A stretch of 64,000 nucleotides of DNA from Bacillus yapensis. GTDB taxonomy: Bacteria > Bacillota > Bacilli > Bacillales > Cytobacillaceae. The translations under genes and the position numbers were made by a program. Shown here piece after piece: positions 27,947 to 37,612 of the stretch. The notes under the pieces are model-generated. The model did not search any database, had not been told where the DNA came from, and worked only from the letters and a program-made list of their open reading frames with translations. The stretch spans positions 1-64,000 of the forward strand of contig NZ_SUND01000020.1 of NCBI RefSeq assembly GCF_005280205.1, in the 5' to 3' direction. Position 1 is the first letter of the stretch; every line of letters begins with the position of its first letter.

Positions 27947-30900
27947 GTGAATTTTATCATTAAAAGAAAGTGGTTTGTTCTTGTTGCATGGATTGTCTTT
28001 GCGACGGTCTTGTTTCTGGTAGCCCCTAATATGGGAGAGCTTGTTCGTGAAAAAGGACAGATTAAAGTTCCTGATGAGTATTCTTCTGCTCTAGCTGGAG
28101 AAATCTTGAAGGATGTTCAAAGTCAAGAGGGAGGCGAGAATGAAACAACCGTTGCTTTGGTGTTTCATAATCCCGATGAACTAACGTCTGAAGATGTGAA
28201 GGAAGCAGAAAAAGCGATTCGAACTCTGGAGGAGCATGAGGAAGAGCTTGGGATTACGAATATTCTTACGCATTTTAATGAAGATACTCTTAAGGAACAG
28301 CTTGTTTCCGAGGATGGTAAAGCGATTCTTGCCTCTGTAAGTTTGAAATGGGAAGACCGTGAACCAAAGGAATTAAAAGAAGCATTGTATTCAATATTAG
28401 AAGATGTCAAAGTTGATCATTATTTTACGAGTGAATGGTTAGTAAACGAAGATTTAATGAATAGCTCTCAGGAGGGCGTTAAAAAGACTGAAGGAATTAC
28501 GGTCGCATTTATCGTAGTAGTGTTGTTACTTGTATTTAGATCCTTTATTGCACCGTTCATTCCATTGATAACTGTTGGGTTTTCGTATGTAGCCTCTCAA
28601 TCCATTGTTTCATTTTTAGTTGATAAGTTTGATTTTCCGATTTCGACATACACGCAAATTTTCTTAGTAGCAATTTTGTTTGGGATCGGAACTGATTATT
28701 GTATTTTGCTACTAAGTCGTTTTAAAGAAGAACTGACGCAAAAAGAAACTGTGGCAGAAGCCATCCTAGTTACGTATCGAAATGCGGGACGTACTGTATT
28801 TTTTAGCGGTCTTGCAGTGATGATTGGATTTGCAGCAATTGGCATTTCACAATTCATCCTATATCAATCTGCGGCTGCTGTGGCAGTTGGGGTTGCTGTA
28901 TTACTAATTGCTTTGTTTACTGTTGTTCCGTTCTTTATGGCAGTATTGGGCCAAAAGCTATTCTGGCCATCGAAGAGCAAAGCCGAGCATGGAGATAGTA
29001 AGCTATGGACAATGGCTGGTAAATTCTCACTTTCACGTCCTTTTGTTTCTTTACTTGTCGTCGCAGCTATTTGTGTACCGTTCTTAATTAGTTATGACGG
29101 AGATTTATCTTATGATTCTATGGAAGAAATTAGCGGTGATGTTGGCTCTTTACAAGCTTTCAATGCAATTTCAGGTAGCTTTAGCCCTGGTGAAGCAATG
29201 CCAACACAAGTTGTTGTGAAAAATGATGAAGAGATGGATTCGGTTGAATACATTGCGCTAGTTGATCAGATAACGAAAGAATTAGAAAAAGTTGATCATG
29301 TTCAAACAGTTCGTTCTATTACTATGCCTGCAGGTGAACCAATTGAAGATTTTCTAGTGGCAAAACAAGCGCAAGACTTGGGAGATGGAATTGGAGCAGG
29401 TAAAGATGGCTTAACAAAAATAAGTGATGGGTTGCAGGAGGCAAGTGATGAATTATCAAAATCTGCCCCTGAACTAAATAAAGCAACAGATGGGATTAAT
29501 GAATTAATTACGGGTACAGGTCAGCTTCAAAGTGGTTTAGCGGAGATTCAAACGAATTTGGACAAAATTGAAAATGGGATTCGTCAAGGTTCTGCAGGCT
29601 CCACGGAGTTAAGTAACGGTTTGAAACAAGCAAAGGTTGGGGTAGAGCAATTACTCGATACGTACCGTTCTCAACTTTTATCCAATTATGAATTGATGGG
29701 AAAAAATCTTTCCCAACTAAGTAGTGGCTATCAGCAAATTGGCGCAGGAATGACTGGTTTATCAGATGCTACAGGGCAATTGTTTAATCATTTGGATAGC
29801 AACTATCCAGCACTTGCAGTCGATCAACAATATCAAGTATGGAAGGGTACGATAAACGCAACACTGCAGGGGATTCCAAACCAACAAGCAGGTTTAATTG
29901 ACTCTATCAATCAATTAAACTCTGGAATTGCTGGAATTAATGATGGTATGACTCAGGCGAATGCAGGCTTTGATCAAGCTCTACAAAAAGGAAAGAATGA
30001 ACTCGGTTCTGGACTTCAGCAGCTGATCGAAGGAATTGAAGCACAGCAAGCAGGCCTTAATCAGTTAGCCGATGGGCAAGGCATGATTGTGGACAATATT
30101 CCACAGCTAACGAACGGAATTGCCGGTGTCAACGATGGACAGAAGCAACTACTTGACGGTTTTGGGCAAATAGGTGGTCAATTAACTCAATTAACCGATG
30201 GTCTTGAACAAAGTGCTGATGGTCTTAACCAAGTATCAGATGGACTGCAATCTGCCCAAGATTATCTTTCTGGTTTATCTGAAGCAGATGAGATGAGTGG
30301 TATATACCTCCCAGCTGAAGTGTTAGAAAGTGAAGATTTTGCTCAAGTGCTTGATACGTATATGTCAGAAGACCGAAAAGTGATGACATTTGATGTCATT
30401 TTTGAGGAAAGTCCATATTCAAATGAGGCTATTGCTCAAGTGGAAAATATAAAAGAGGCAGTTAAACGTGCAACGAAGGATACGAAATTAGAAAATGCAG
30501 TTGTTGCTCTGGGTGGTATCACGAGTACAAATGCTGATTTAGATACTGTATCTGGAAAAGACTATACACGAACTGTAGTGTATATGCTAATCGGAATTTC
30601 AATCATTTTAGTATTTTTATTCCGTTCATTGATTATGCCTCTCTATATCATTGGTTCGCTCATTTTAACTTTCTTTACAACGATGGCTATAAACGAAGTC
30701 ATTTTTGTTAATATATTAGGTTATGCAGGGATTAGCTGGGCAGTACCGTTCTTTGCCTTCGTAATCCTAATAGCTTTAGGTGTTGACTATAGTATTTTCT
30801 TAATGGATCGATTCAATGAATACAAGGATTTAACGGTCACTCAAGCGATGTTTATGGCAATGAAAAAGATGGGCACAGTTATCATTTCAGCTGCCATCAT

Positions 30901-31081
30901 ATTAGGTGGTACCTTTGCTGCTATGATGCCATCCGGAATGCTGTCATTGCTTCAAATCGCATCAATCACCATTGTAGGCTTATTGCTATATGCTTTTGTG
31001 GTATTACCATTGTTTATTCCAGTAATGGTGAAAAATTTTGGAGAAGCTAACTGGTGGCCATTTAAGCGAATAGATCAATAA
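27947..31081 (+). CDS. MMPL/RND-family exporter (YdgH-like) with long extracytoplasmic repeat region
   Basis: A 1044-residue transporter. There is one N-terminal helix, a first extracytoplasmic domain, a cluster of five helices (about 180-345, with the GTDYCILLLSRF motif), a second large extracytoplasmic domain, and a final helix cluster (about 885-1035, with GVDYSIFLMDRF). The second loop (about 480-790) is full of degenerate G-x-x-x-L-x-x-G units that suggest long helices, like those in YhgE/Pip-type proteins. The GTG start has CGGGAGGAAAG before it. It is translated with the MarR gene and probably exports a lipid or drug. Confidence 0.88.
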   Translation: MNFIIKRKWFVLVAWIVFATVLFLVAPNMGELVREKGQIKVPDEYSSALAGEILKDVQSQEGGENETTVALVFHNPDELTSEDVKEAEKAIRTLEEHEEELGITNILTHFNEDTLKEQLVSEDGKAILASVSLKWEDREPKELKEALYSILEDVKVDHYFTSEWLVNEDLMNSSQEGVKKTEGITVAFIVVVLLLVFRSFIAPFIPLITVGFSYVASQSIVSFLVDKFDFPISTYTQIFLVAILFGIGTDYCILLLSRFKEELTQKETVAEAILVTYRNAGRTVFFSGLAVMIGFAAIGISQFILYQSAAAVAVGVAVLLIALFTVVPFFMAVLGQKLFWPSKSKAEHGDSKLWTMAGKFSLSRPFVSLLVVAAICVPFLISYDGDLSYDSMEEISGDVGSLQAFNAISGSFSPGEAMPTQVVVKNDEEMDSVEYIALVDQITKELEKVDHVQTVRSITMPAGEPIEDFLVAKQAQDLGDGIGAGKDGLTKISDGLQEASDELSKSAPELNKATDGINELITGTGQLQSGLAEIQTNLDKIENGIRQGSAGSTELSNGLKQAKVGVEQLLDTYRSQLLSNYELMGKNLSQLSSGYQQIGAGMTGLSDATGQLFNHLDSNYPALAVDQQYQVWKGTINATLQGIPNQQAGLIDSINQLNSGIAGINDGMTQANAGFDQALQKGKNELGSGLQQLIEGIEAQQAGLNQLADGQGMIVDNIPQLTNGIAGVNDGQKQLLDGFGQIGGQLTQLTDGLEQSADGLNQVSDGLQSAQDYLSGLSEADEMSGIYLPAEVLESEDFAQVLDTYMSEDRKVMTFDVIFEESPYSNEAIAQVENIKEAVKRATKDTKLENAVVALGGITSTNADLDTVSGKDYTRTVVYMLIGISIILVFLFRSLIMPLYIIGSLILTFFTTMAINEVIFVNILGYAGISWAVPFFAFVILIALGVDYSIFLMDRFNEYKDLTVTQAMFMAMKKMGTVIISAAIILGGTFAAMMPSGMLSLLQIASITIVGLLLYAFVVLPLFIPVMVKNFGEANWWPFKRIDQ

Positions 31082-31086
31082 TTTCG

Positions 31087-31127
31087 GAGGCTCTATTATG
31101 GACTGTGAAAAGTTCTGATAGAGCCTC
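31087..31127 (+). terminator. possible weak terminator after the MMPL gene
   Basis: The 10-bp perfect stem GAGGCTCTAT/ATAGAGCCTC has a 21-nt loop, followed only by TTAATC. The T-run is poor. Confidence 0.45.
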
Positions 31128-31369
31128 TTAATCTATATTGCTATAAAAACAAGGGAGGTTGATCCATAGACTGCGTCTAACATTTTTTTCAAAAACATCT
31201 TGATACATTTCATGAAGATAGTATATTATTAGATTCAAATATAAAAAAATACAGATAATTATAAATTTTTTAAATTAATGTTTGGTTAATGCGAACATTT
31301 TCTTGAAATAGTTTTCTTTGGAGAATGTCCGTTCATTTCATAATCTATACCAAAAAGGAAGGGACCTAC

Positions 31370-32554
31370 GTGAAGTATTCATTCGCAGAGCAAACAAAAC
31401 ATTATTCATCATCAGCTGTAAGAGATATTCTCAATGTTATTCAACAAGGAAATGTCATTTCCTTTGCAGGTGGACTACCATCTGATGACTTTTTTCCAAT
31501 CGAGGCTGTGCAGAGTGCCTATGAAAAAGTGTTTGCTTCTGGAAAATCAGCGATGCAATATGGCCTAACAGAAGGCTTTACTCCCTTAAGAGAAGCACTT
31601 CAAGAAGTGATGAAGAGAAAGGGAATTGAATCGACCGTTGAGACGACATTATTAACAACGGGTTCTCAGCAGGTAATTGATTTGTTTTCAAGAGTTATGC
31701 TTTCAGAAGGAGATGTCGTATTAACCGAAGACCCTACTTATTTAGCAGCCTTACAGGTTTTTCGTTCGTATGGAGCAAAGGTTGTTTCGGTAAATAGTGA
31801 CGAAGATGGAATGGTACCTGAAGATCTAGAGTTAAAAATTAAAAAGTATCAACCGAAATTCATTTATATTGTCCCAACTTTCTCGAATCCAGTTGGAAAG
31901 ATATGGAGTACACAAAGACGACAAAAGTTAGTTGAACTTTGCTATCAATATAATGTTCTTACATTAGAAGATGACCCATATGGGGAATTAAGGTTTTCGG
32001 ATGAAGTGTATCCACCGGTAGCTTCATTTGATGTTAATCGAACTCATGTGTTATATACAAGCACATTTTCAAAGACGGTAGTACCTGCATTACGATCAGG
32101 TTGGGTAACAGGCCCTGCTGAAGTGATTGGGATGATTTCTCAGGGAAAGCAAATGACCGATTTACATTCGAGTTCCATTGATCAACAAGCCCTTTATTAC
32201 ATTATGCGTGATTTTGATTTGCAGAGACATGTTCAAACATTGCGAGAAGAATATTATCGTAGAATGACAATTATGAGGGATTGTTTAAAACGATTGGACC
32301 CGGGATTATTTAAGTGGCAGGAACCAAAAGGCGGTATGTTTATGTGGATTGAGGGTGAAGACAACCTTGATGTTACGAAGCTCCTGAATGCAGCTGTGAA
32401 AAATGGAGTTGCTTACGTACCTGGTGCACCTTTTTATGTAAATGAACCAAAGCTGAATACATTCCGCATAAATTTCAGCCACTCTACTCCGGAAAATATT
32501 AAATTAGGAATGGACCGATTAGTCCCTGTATTACTAAATCAAGTAACGGTTTAA
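31370..32554 (+). CDS. PLP-dependent aminotransferase, class I/II (2-aminoadipate/aromatic type)
   Basis: A 394-residue fold-type I aminotransferase. The PLP Lys is in STFSKTVVPALRSGW, the Tyr/Asp pocket is in EDDPYGELRF, and the N-terminal substrate loop is ISFAGGLPSDDFFP. It resembles the 2-aminoadipate/aromatic LysN/ARO8-like subgroup, without the GntR domain of MocR regulators. The open frame begins at 31325, but a GTG at 31370 follows AAGGAAGGGACC and is preferred. The substrate is uncertain. It is a single gene in a roughly 290-bp AT-rich setting. Confidence 0.85.
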   Translation: MKYSFAEQTKHYSSSAVRDILNVIQQGNVISFAGGLPSDDFFPIEAVQSAYEKVFASGKSAMQYGLTEGFTPLREALQEVMKRKGIESTVETTLLTTGSQQVIDLFSRVMLSEGDVVLTEDPTYLAALQVFRSYGAKVVSVNSDEDGMVPEDLELKIKKYQPKFIYIVPTFSNPVGKIWSTQRRQKLVELCYQYNVLTLEDDPYGELRFSDEVYPPVASFDVNRTHVLYTSTFSKTVVPALRSGWVTGPAEVIGMISQGKQMTDLHSSSIDQQALYYIMRDFDLQRHVQTLREEYYRRMTIMRDCLKRLDPGLFKWQEPKGGMFMWIEGEDNLDVTKLLNAAVKNGVAYVPGAPFYVNEPKLNTFRINFSHSTPENIKLGMDRLVPVLLNQVTV

Positions 32555-32561
32555 AGAATAG

Positions 32562-32603
32562 GAAAGAGTCAGTGAATTTACATACTGACTCTTTCTTATG
32601 TTT
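32562..32603. terminator. bidirectional terminator between the aminotransferase and cwlJ
   Basis: The 12-bp perfect stem GAAAGAGTCAGT/ACTGACTCTTTC is followed by TTATGTTTTTT on the plus side. It separates two convergent genes. Confidence 0.82.
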
Positions 32604-32604
32604 T

Positions 32605-33033
32605 TTAAAACGTATTATATATGTTCGCACAGGTTTCTGATGTTGGTTCATAGAAACAATGAAGCTTAAATCGTCCGACGTGTGGTTGATTATACCATTC
32701 AGCTGGACAATCTCCAGGTGGTCTAAAATACCATAAGCTAAATTTTGCTGGCCAAACCCTTTCTCCTGCAATGGCTCGTCGTGCTAATTTTCGTTCAACC
32801 TCTCTTGCTGGCTGATAAAAATATCCTTTCAGTGTTGCTTCGAATGCATGCTCTTGGTATACCATCTGGTTCATAGTGCGTATCCCTTCGAAATCCGAAC
32901 AATTTGCTCGTATGCGATTGATCGCAACGTTTCCGACCATAAGCATACCTTGTTGTCCTTCACCCTCAGCCTCAGCTCTAAGTAAACGCGCTAATAAATC
33001 TATATCTGCATTTGTCGCTTTTACGACTCCCAT
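32605..33033 (-). CDS. cwlJ: spore cortex-lytic hydrolase CwlJ
   Basis: A 142-residue cell wall hydrolase (Hydrolase_2 domain) that degrades spore cortex peptidoglycan during germination. The sequence is almost collinear with B. subtilis CwlJ (RLLRAEAEGEGQQGML, INRIRANCSDFEG, EVERKLARRAI, WPAKFSLWYFRP) and has the same length. The catalytic Glu lies in EAEGE. No signal peptide, as in CwlJ. The open frame runs back to 33249, but the ATG at 33033 with GGAGGTG is the true start. Its coat partner GerQ is not in this window. Confidence 0.96.
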   Translation of the reverse strand: MGVVKATNADIDLLARLLRAEAEGEGQQGMLMVGNVAINRIRANCSDFEGIRTMNQMVYQEHAFEATLKGYFYQPAREVERKLARRAIAGERVWPAKFSLWYFRPPGDCPAEWYNQPHVGRFKLHCFYEPTSETCANIYNTF

Positions 33034-33217
33034 TCTTTCACCTCCGCAAGTCATCATACACTTTATCTTATTCTTAAATTGGATGATGTTTCCGAATGGT
33101 AACGCTGTAGAAAGATGTAGAATTTTTAAGAAAAATTTACAATATTCGCTATCTTTATCGCGAATGAGCATAGTACAATGAAAGTAAGCGTTCATTAGAC
33201 TTAACTGGAGGGAGAGT

Positions 33218-34534
33218 ATGAAAGCGCTCACAAAAAATATGATTGTCATTTCCTTTGACTGTTTGTCCGCCTTTGATTATTCACTGATCGAGACCCTTCC
33301 AAACTTTCAAAGAGTTTTCAAGAATGGTTCTTTTTCTAGAAACGTAGAGACGATTTATCCATCACTAACATATCCTTGTCATTCCACCATTGTGACGGGG
33401 AAGTATCCTAAAAATCATGGCGTCATTAACAATACTTTGATTCAGCCTGGCGCAGTTTCACCAGATTGGAACTGGTACAGAAGTGCCATAAAAGGGACAA
33501 CTCTTTATGATGAGGCGTATAAGTCAAATCTAACGACTGCAGCATTACTGTGGCCTGTAACAGGTAAAGCAAAATCAATCCAATATAACCTGCCGGAAAT
33601 TTTTGCAAATCGACCATGGCAAAATCAAATTATGGTGTCCTTATTAAATGGCACAGCAAGCTATCAATGGGAGTTGAACAAGCTTTATGGTAACGTGCGA
33701 AATGGCTTGAGTCAGCCTGAGCTAGACGATTTTGTACTCGAATCTACAGTTCATACAATACTTACTAAAAAGCCGAACCTACTACTTGTTCATTTTACCG
33801 ATTTAGATACAATGCGCCATGATTATGGTGTTCGTTCGAAAGAGGCAAGAGATGCCATTCATCGACATGATAAAAGATTAGGTCGGATTTTAGATGCACT
33901 TGAAGATAGCGGGAAATATTCAGAAACAACCATAGTCATCTTAGGGGATCATGCTGCATTGGACGAGAATAAAGCAGTAAATCTAAACGTCCATTTTCAT
34001 GATCAAAATTTGCTAACTTTGAACTCGAAAGGGAAAATAATAGATTGGAAGGCTTATTGTAAGGGGTGTGATGGTTCGGCCTACATCTATTTAAAGGATC
34101 CAGAGGATATAGCAACAAAAGATAAGCTCAAACGTATTTTAGAAAACTTAATGGCTGAGCCGAATAATGGTATTGAAAAAATCATTACTGGAGAGGAAGC
34201 TGGTAAATTAGGCGCCGATCCGAACTGTGCTTTCATGATTGAAGCAGCTAACGGCTATTATTTTATCGAAGATCATCTCGGTGAATTTATTAAAGAGGTG
34301 ACTGAAGAAAATAGGTCAAGTAATCCGAAATTTTTACGTGCCTGTCATGGGTATTCACCTGACAAAGAGGATTATCAAACGTTTTTCCTTGCATCTGGGA
34401 AAGGGGTTCAACCCAACGAAGAAATACCTTCTATGGGCCTTATTGATATAGGTCCAACGTTAGCAAGATTACTTGGTCTTGATTTAGGAGAGACAGATGG
34501 GCAAGTTATTGAACAATTCATATTATCTGTTTAA
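33218..34534 (+). CDS. AlkP-superfamily phosphodiesterase/nucleotide pyrophosphatase
   Basis: A 438-residue enzyme of the type I phosphodiesterase/nucleotide pyrophosphatase branch of the alkaline phosphatase superfamily. The nucleophile Thr/Ser is in TIYPSLTYPCHSTIVTGKYP; metal ligands are in SFDCLS, HFTDLDTMRHDYG, LGDHA and CHGYSPD. No signal peptide, so it is probably cytoplasmic. It precedes a YxiO-like MFS gene by 12 bp, so both are one operon. It could act on a nucleotide or phospholipid-like phosphodiester; the substrate is unknown. Confidence 0.85.
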   Translation: MKALTKNMIVISFDCLSAFDYSLIETLPNFQRVFKNGSFSRNVETIYPSLTYPCHSTIVTGKYPKNHGVINNTLIQPGAVSPDWNWYRSAIKGTTLYDEAYKSNLTTAALLWPVTGKAKSIQYNLPEIFANRPWQNQIMVSLLNGTASYQWELNKLYGNVRNGLSQPELDDFVLESTVHTILTKKPNLLLVHFTDLDTMRHDYGVRSKEARDAIHRHDKRLGRILDALEDSGKYSETTIVILGDHAALDENKAVNLNVHFHDQNLLTLNSKGKIIDWKAYCKGCDGSAYIYLKDPEDIATKDKLKRILENLMAEPNNGIEKIITGEEAGKLGADPNCAFMIEAANGYYFIEDHLGEFIKEVTEENRSSNPKFLRACHGYSPDKEDYQTFFLASGKGVQPNEEIPSMGLIDIGPTLARLLGLDLGETDGQVIEQFILSV

Positions 34535-34546
34535 AGGGGGATTAAA

Positions 34547-35836
34547 TTGGAGAAAAAAATGACTACATCTGAACGAAGCTGGGCTCTATATGACTGGGCT
34601 AACTCAGCATATACAATTGTAATTGTTACAGCTATTCTACCACTATATTTCAAGTCTGCAGCAACGGAAGCGGGAATTGCAGCCTCTACTTCAACAGCTT
34701 ACTGGGGCTATGCGAATTCGTTTTCTACCTTAATTGTTGCATTACTGGCACCAATTTTAGGAACAATAGCCGATTTTAAAGGGTTTAAGAAACGATTCTT
34801 TACTTTCTTTTCCGTATTAGGGATTGTTTTCACGTTATTACTTGCCGTTGTACCAGCGGATCAATGGATGATTCTATTGATTGTATTTGTCCTAACTTCG
34901 ATCGGATTTGCCGGATCGAATGTTTTTTATGATGCCTTTCTCGTCGATGTCACGACAGAGGAACGCATGAATCGGATTTCAGCAAGTGGGTTTGCCTATG
35001 GGTATATCGGAAGTACTATCCCGTTTGTTATTTCTATTGCGATTATTGTATTAGCTCAAACAGGTACCATTCCTTTATCGGTTACGGTTGCGAGTCAAAT
35101 CGCATTTGTGATTACGGCATTATGGTGGGGGATCTTTACGATTCCAATGTTGAAAAATGTGGAACAGAAATATTATGTGGAACGTGTTCCGAATCCTGTT
35201 CAAGCTAGTTTTAAGAAGCTTTTTGTAACCTTCAAAAACATTAAAGTATACCGCCCTTTATTTTTATTTTTACTGGCTTATTTCTTTTATATTGATGGTG
35301 TTAATACGATTATAAAGATGTCAACAGCGTATGGATCAGATTTGGGGATCGATTCTACTACATTATTAATTGTCTTGTTTGTCACCCAAGTGGTCGCTGC
35401 TCCTTTTACGGTCCTTTTTGGAAAATTAGGAACGAAATACGGAGATAAACAATTAATTATGGTTGGCATATGTATTTATATTTTTATTTGCTGCTATGCT
35501 TTTTTCTTAGATTCTGCGTTGGATTTTTGGATTCTTGCCATGTTCGTTGGGATGGCCCAAGGTGGAATTCAATCTTTAAGTCGTTCGTATTTTGGAAAGC
35601 TTGTCCCGAAAGAATCTTCGAATGAGTTCTTTGGGTTCTATAATATTTTTGGAAAGTTTGCCGCAGTTGCTGGACCACTATTATTAGGGGTAACGACTCA
35701 TATTACAGGTAAAACGAATTATGGTGTGTTTACCCTCGTTATTTTGTTTATTGTTGGTGCGATAATCCTTCTTCGCGTTCCAAATACAAGTGAGACTGTA
35801 TCCATGCCTGCAGTATCGAAAGACTTAGAAAAATAA
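34547..35836 (+). CDS. yxiO: MFS transporter of the UMF1/Atg22-like group (YxiO-like)
   Basis: A 429-residue twelve-helix transporter. The N-terminus ERSWALYDWANSAY is the signature of the UMF1 (vacuole effluxer Atg22-like) group and matches B. subtilis YxiO in length. It starts with TTG after AAAGGGGG. It probably moves an organic solute, possibly a product of the upstream phosphodiesterase; no direct evidence. Confidence 0.86.
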   Translation: MEKKMTTSERSWALYDWANSAYTIVIVTAILPLYFKSAATEAGIAASTSTAYWGYANSFSTLIVALLAPILGTIADFKGFKKRFFTFFSVLGIVFTLLLAVVPADQWMILLIVFVLTSIGFAGSNVFYDAFLVDVTTEERMNRISASGFAYGYIGSTIPFVISIAIIVLAQTGTIPLSVTVASQIAFVITALWWGIFTIPMLKNVEQKYYVERVPNPVQASFKKLFVTFKNIKVYRPLFLFLLAYFFYIDGVNTIIKMSTAYGSDLGIDSTTLLIVLFVTQVVAAPFTVLFGKLGTKYGDKQLIMVGICIYIFICCYAFFLDSALDFWILAMFVGMAQGGIQSLSRSYFGKLVPKESSNEFFGFYNIFGKFAAVAGPLLLGVTTHITGKTNYGVFTLVILFIVGAIILLRVPNTSETVSMPAVSKDLEK

Positions 35837-35854
35837 TATATAGGGTCACTCTAT

Positions 35855-36175
35855 TTGTCATTGGGGGTGTGTGCCTTAAATGGAAAGGGGTACGCACTTC
35901 CGTTTATCCCTGATCTGGATGCTACGGGATTTATTGAAAATATACATTCAAGTTGCAGAAGTGTATTAGGGGTTAGTCTAGGAACGACAAGAAAGCTTAG
36001 ACCACACCTATTGCAAGAAACAGCGAAAGAAGTATTTCCGTTACTTGCTAATAATCAATTGAAAATTAAAATTGGGCATGAATATCCACTGGAAGAGGCC
36101 GCAGAAGCACACAATTTAATGGAGAATAGGTTAAATAAAGGCAAGATCATTTTGAATGTAGATTCGAATAACTAA
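35855..36175 (+). pseudogene. internally deleted remnant of a zinc-type alcohol dehydrogenase/quinone oxidoreductase
   Basis: The frame encodes 106 residues. The first part (ALPFIPDLDATGFIENI) looks like the N-terminal 'PFIPG-D-AGVIE-VG' block of an MDR (zinc alcohol dehydrogenase) protein. The second part (SVLGVSLGTT ... YPLEEAAEAHNLMENRLNKGKIILNV, in parts) is its C-terminal end. The NAD(P)H-binding middle of about 180-200 residues is missing. It is probably a decayed gene. A terminator still follows. Confidence 0.7.
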
Positions 36176-36178
36176 TAG

Positions 36179-36219
36179 AAAAAACAGCCAAGTACTAAAA
36201 TGTACTCGGCTGTTTTTTC
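36179..36219 (+). terminator. intrinsic terminator after the dehydrogenase remnant
   Basis: The stem AAAACAGCC...AGTAC / GTACT...GGCTGTTTT is followed by T residues. Confidence 0.82.
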
Positions 36220-36229
36220 TATTAATTAA

Positions 36230-36445
36230 GGCTCTTTTCGTAAACTTTGTTGCTTTTGGAGCTAAATTGGTAAAGAAATTACCTATTTAACCTCAAAAAA
36301 TAATATAGGAGTAGCGAAAAGTGCCGCGCAAAATTAACGTGTACCACTGAACCTAGTTGGAGGCGTAAATGTCGGCTTCAGATTTTTTTCTGAAGAAAAA
36401 AATTAGGACATTTACGAAAAAACCACAATCATTACGAAAACAGCG
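36230..36445. mobile_element. MITE-like element, copy 1 (216 bp), with 8-bp target duplication
   Basis: The left end GGCTCTTTTCGTAA and the right end, read inward as CGCTGTTTTCGTAA, form terminal inverted repeats. The sequence is flanked by identical TTAATTAA copies (36222-36229 and 36446-36453). It has no coding capacity. An inner nested hairpin is formed by CGTAAATGTC (36364) and GACATTTACG (36407) around CTTCAGA/TCTGAAG. The second TTAATTAA contains the mtnE stop codon. A related copy is at 56349-56548. The 8-bp AT-rich duplication and the ends fit an ISL3-family-like transposase (inference). Confidence 0.78.
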
Positions 36446-37612
36446 TTAATTAAAGACTTCTGTTTTACCAATTCGTTCTATTGCTTCCACAAGTCTTTCT
36501 TCATCTACAAGCAATCCTACCCGTACATAGCCTTCACCATATTCACCAAAGCCTTTTCCAGCGGCTACGGCTACATCTGCTTTTTCAAGGAGAAAATCAG
36601 CGAATTCTTCACTGGTAAACCCAGCTGGTACAGGTAACCAAGCAAAAAAAGAACCCGTTGGTGCTTCTGCTTTCCAACCAATGGAATGACATGCATCGAT
36701 TAAAGCGTTACGACGTCTTTCATAACGAGAAACAAGCTCTTCCACACATTGCTGTTCTTCAGTTAATGCCGCTACTGCCGCCTTTTGAATGGCAGGAAAT
36801 AAACTCACATAAAGATGATCTTGAATCAAATTTAATGCTGAGATGACTTTTGCATTACCAACAGCAAAGCCTACACGCCAACCAGCCATGTTGTAGGTCT
36901 TTGATAAGGTGTACATTTCTACTCCGATGTCCTTAGCGCCTTCAGCTTGAAGAAAACTAGTAGGTTTCTTGCCATCAAACCCAATCGCACCATAGGCGAA
37001 ATCGTGAAGAATGGTAATATTATTCTCCTTCGCAAAGGCGACAGTTTCTTCAAAAAAGGTTAAATCTGCAGTTGCACCTGTTGGGTTATTAGGATAATTC
37101 AAGTACATGAGTTTTGCCGCTTCGCCCTTCTCACTAGAAATTGCTCCATAATCAGGTAAAAACTGATTTTCAGCTTTAAGCGGGAACAACTCATACTGTA
37201 CATTTGCAAGCACTGCCCCGGAAAGATAATCTGGATATCCTGGGTCTGGTAAGAGCATAAGCTCACCTTCGTTTAATAGACACAAAGGGAGTTCAACTAA
37301 GCCTGTTTTTGTGCCAAAAAGAATAGCCACTTCTGTATTTGGATCGATTTCAACGCCATATTCTCGTTTGTAGAATTCAGCAGCTGCATTTTTTAATTCC
37401 TGAAGTCCACGAAAGGGAGAATACTTATGCATCTCAGGGTCTTCAGCTGCACTTTGAAGAGCGCGAACAATATGTGTGGGTGTCGGCTGATCTGGGTTTC
37501 CTTGCCCTAGATTGATGATGTCTCTTCCTTCTGCTTTCGCCTTATTGACTTTTTCTACAAGACTAGCAAAAAACTGAACTGGCAATTTTTTTAATCTATC
37601 TGAGTATTCCAT
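36446..37612 (-). CDS. mtnE: methionine-salvage aminotransferase (MtnE)
   Basis: A 388-residue PLP aminotransferase very similar to B. subtilis MtnE, which converts 2-oxo-4-methylthiobutanoate to methionine in the final salvage step. Matching blocks are INLGQGNPDQPTPTHIV, YPNNPTGA, YTLSKTYNMAGWRVGFAVGN with the PLP Lys, and SFFAWLPVPAGF. The open frame begins with GTG at 37621, but an ATG at 37612 has AAAGGTGG at 5-nt spacing. A small mobile element lies exactly at the stop codon. It is divergent to mtnU, 82 bp apart, as in B. subtilis; no S-box is seen between them. Confidence 0.9.
   Translation of the reverse strand: MEYSDRLKKLPVQFFASLVEKVNKAKAEGRDIINLGQGNPDQPTPTHIVRALQSAAEDPEMHKYSPFRGLQELKNAAAEFYKREYGVEIDPNTEVAILFGTKTGLVELPLCLLNEGELMLLPDPGYPDYLSGAVLANVQYELFPLKAENQFLPDYGAISSEKGEAAKLMYLNYPNNPTGATADLTFFEETVAFAKENNITILHDFAYGAIGFDGKKPTSFLQAEGAKDIGVEMYTLSKTYNMAGWRVGFAVGNAKVISALNLIQDHLYVSLFPAIQKAAVAALTEEQQCVEELVSRYERRRNALIDACHSIGWKAEAPTGSFFAWLPVPAGFTSEEFADFLLEKADVAVAAGKGFGEYGEGYVRVGLLVDEERLVEAIERIGKTEVFN

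Noticed and set aside
29384-30300. Tandem DNA repeat inside the MMPL gene
   Set aside because: The repetition exists only in the protein pattern and is degenerate; the DNA shows no exact repeat units.
32876-33181. Plus-strand frame across cwlJ
   Set aside because: It lies on the opposite strand of a strongly recognised cwlJ gene.
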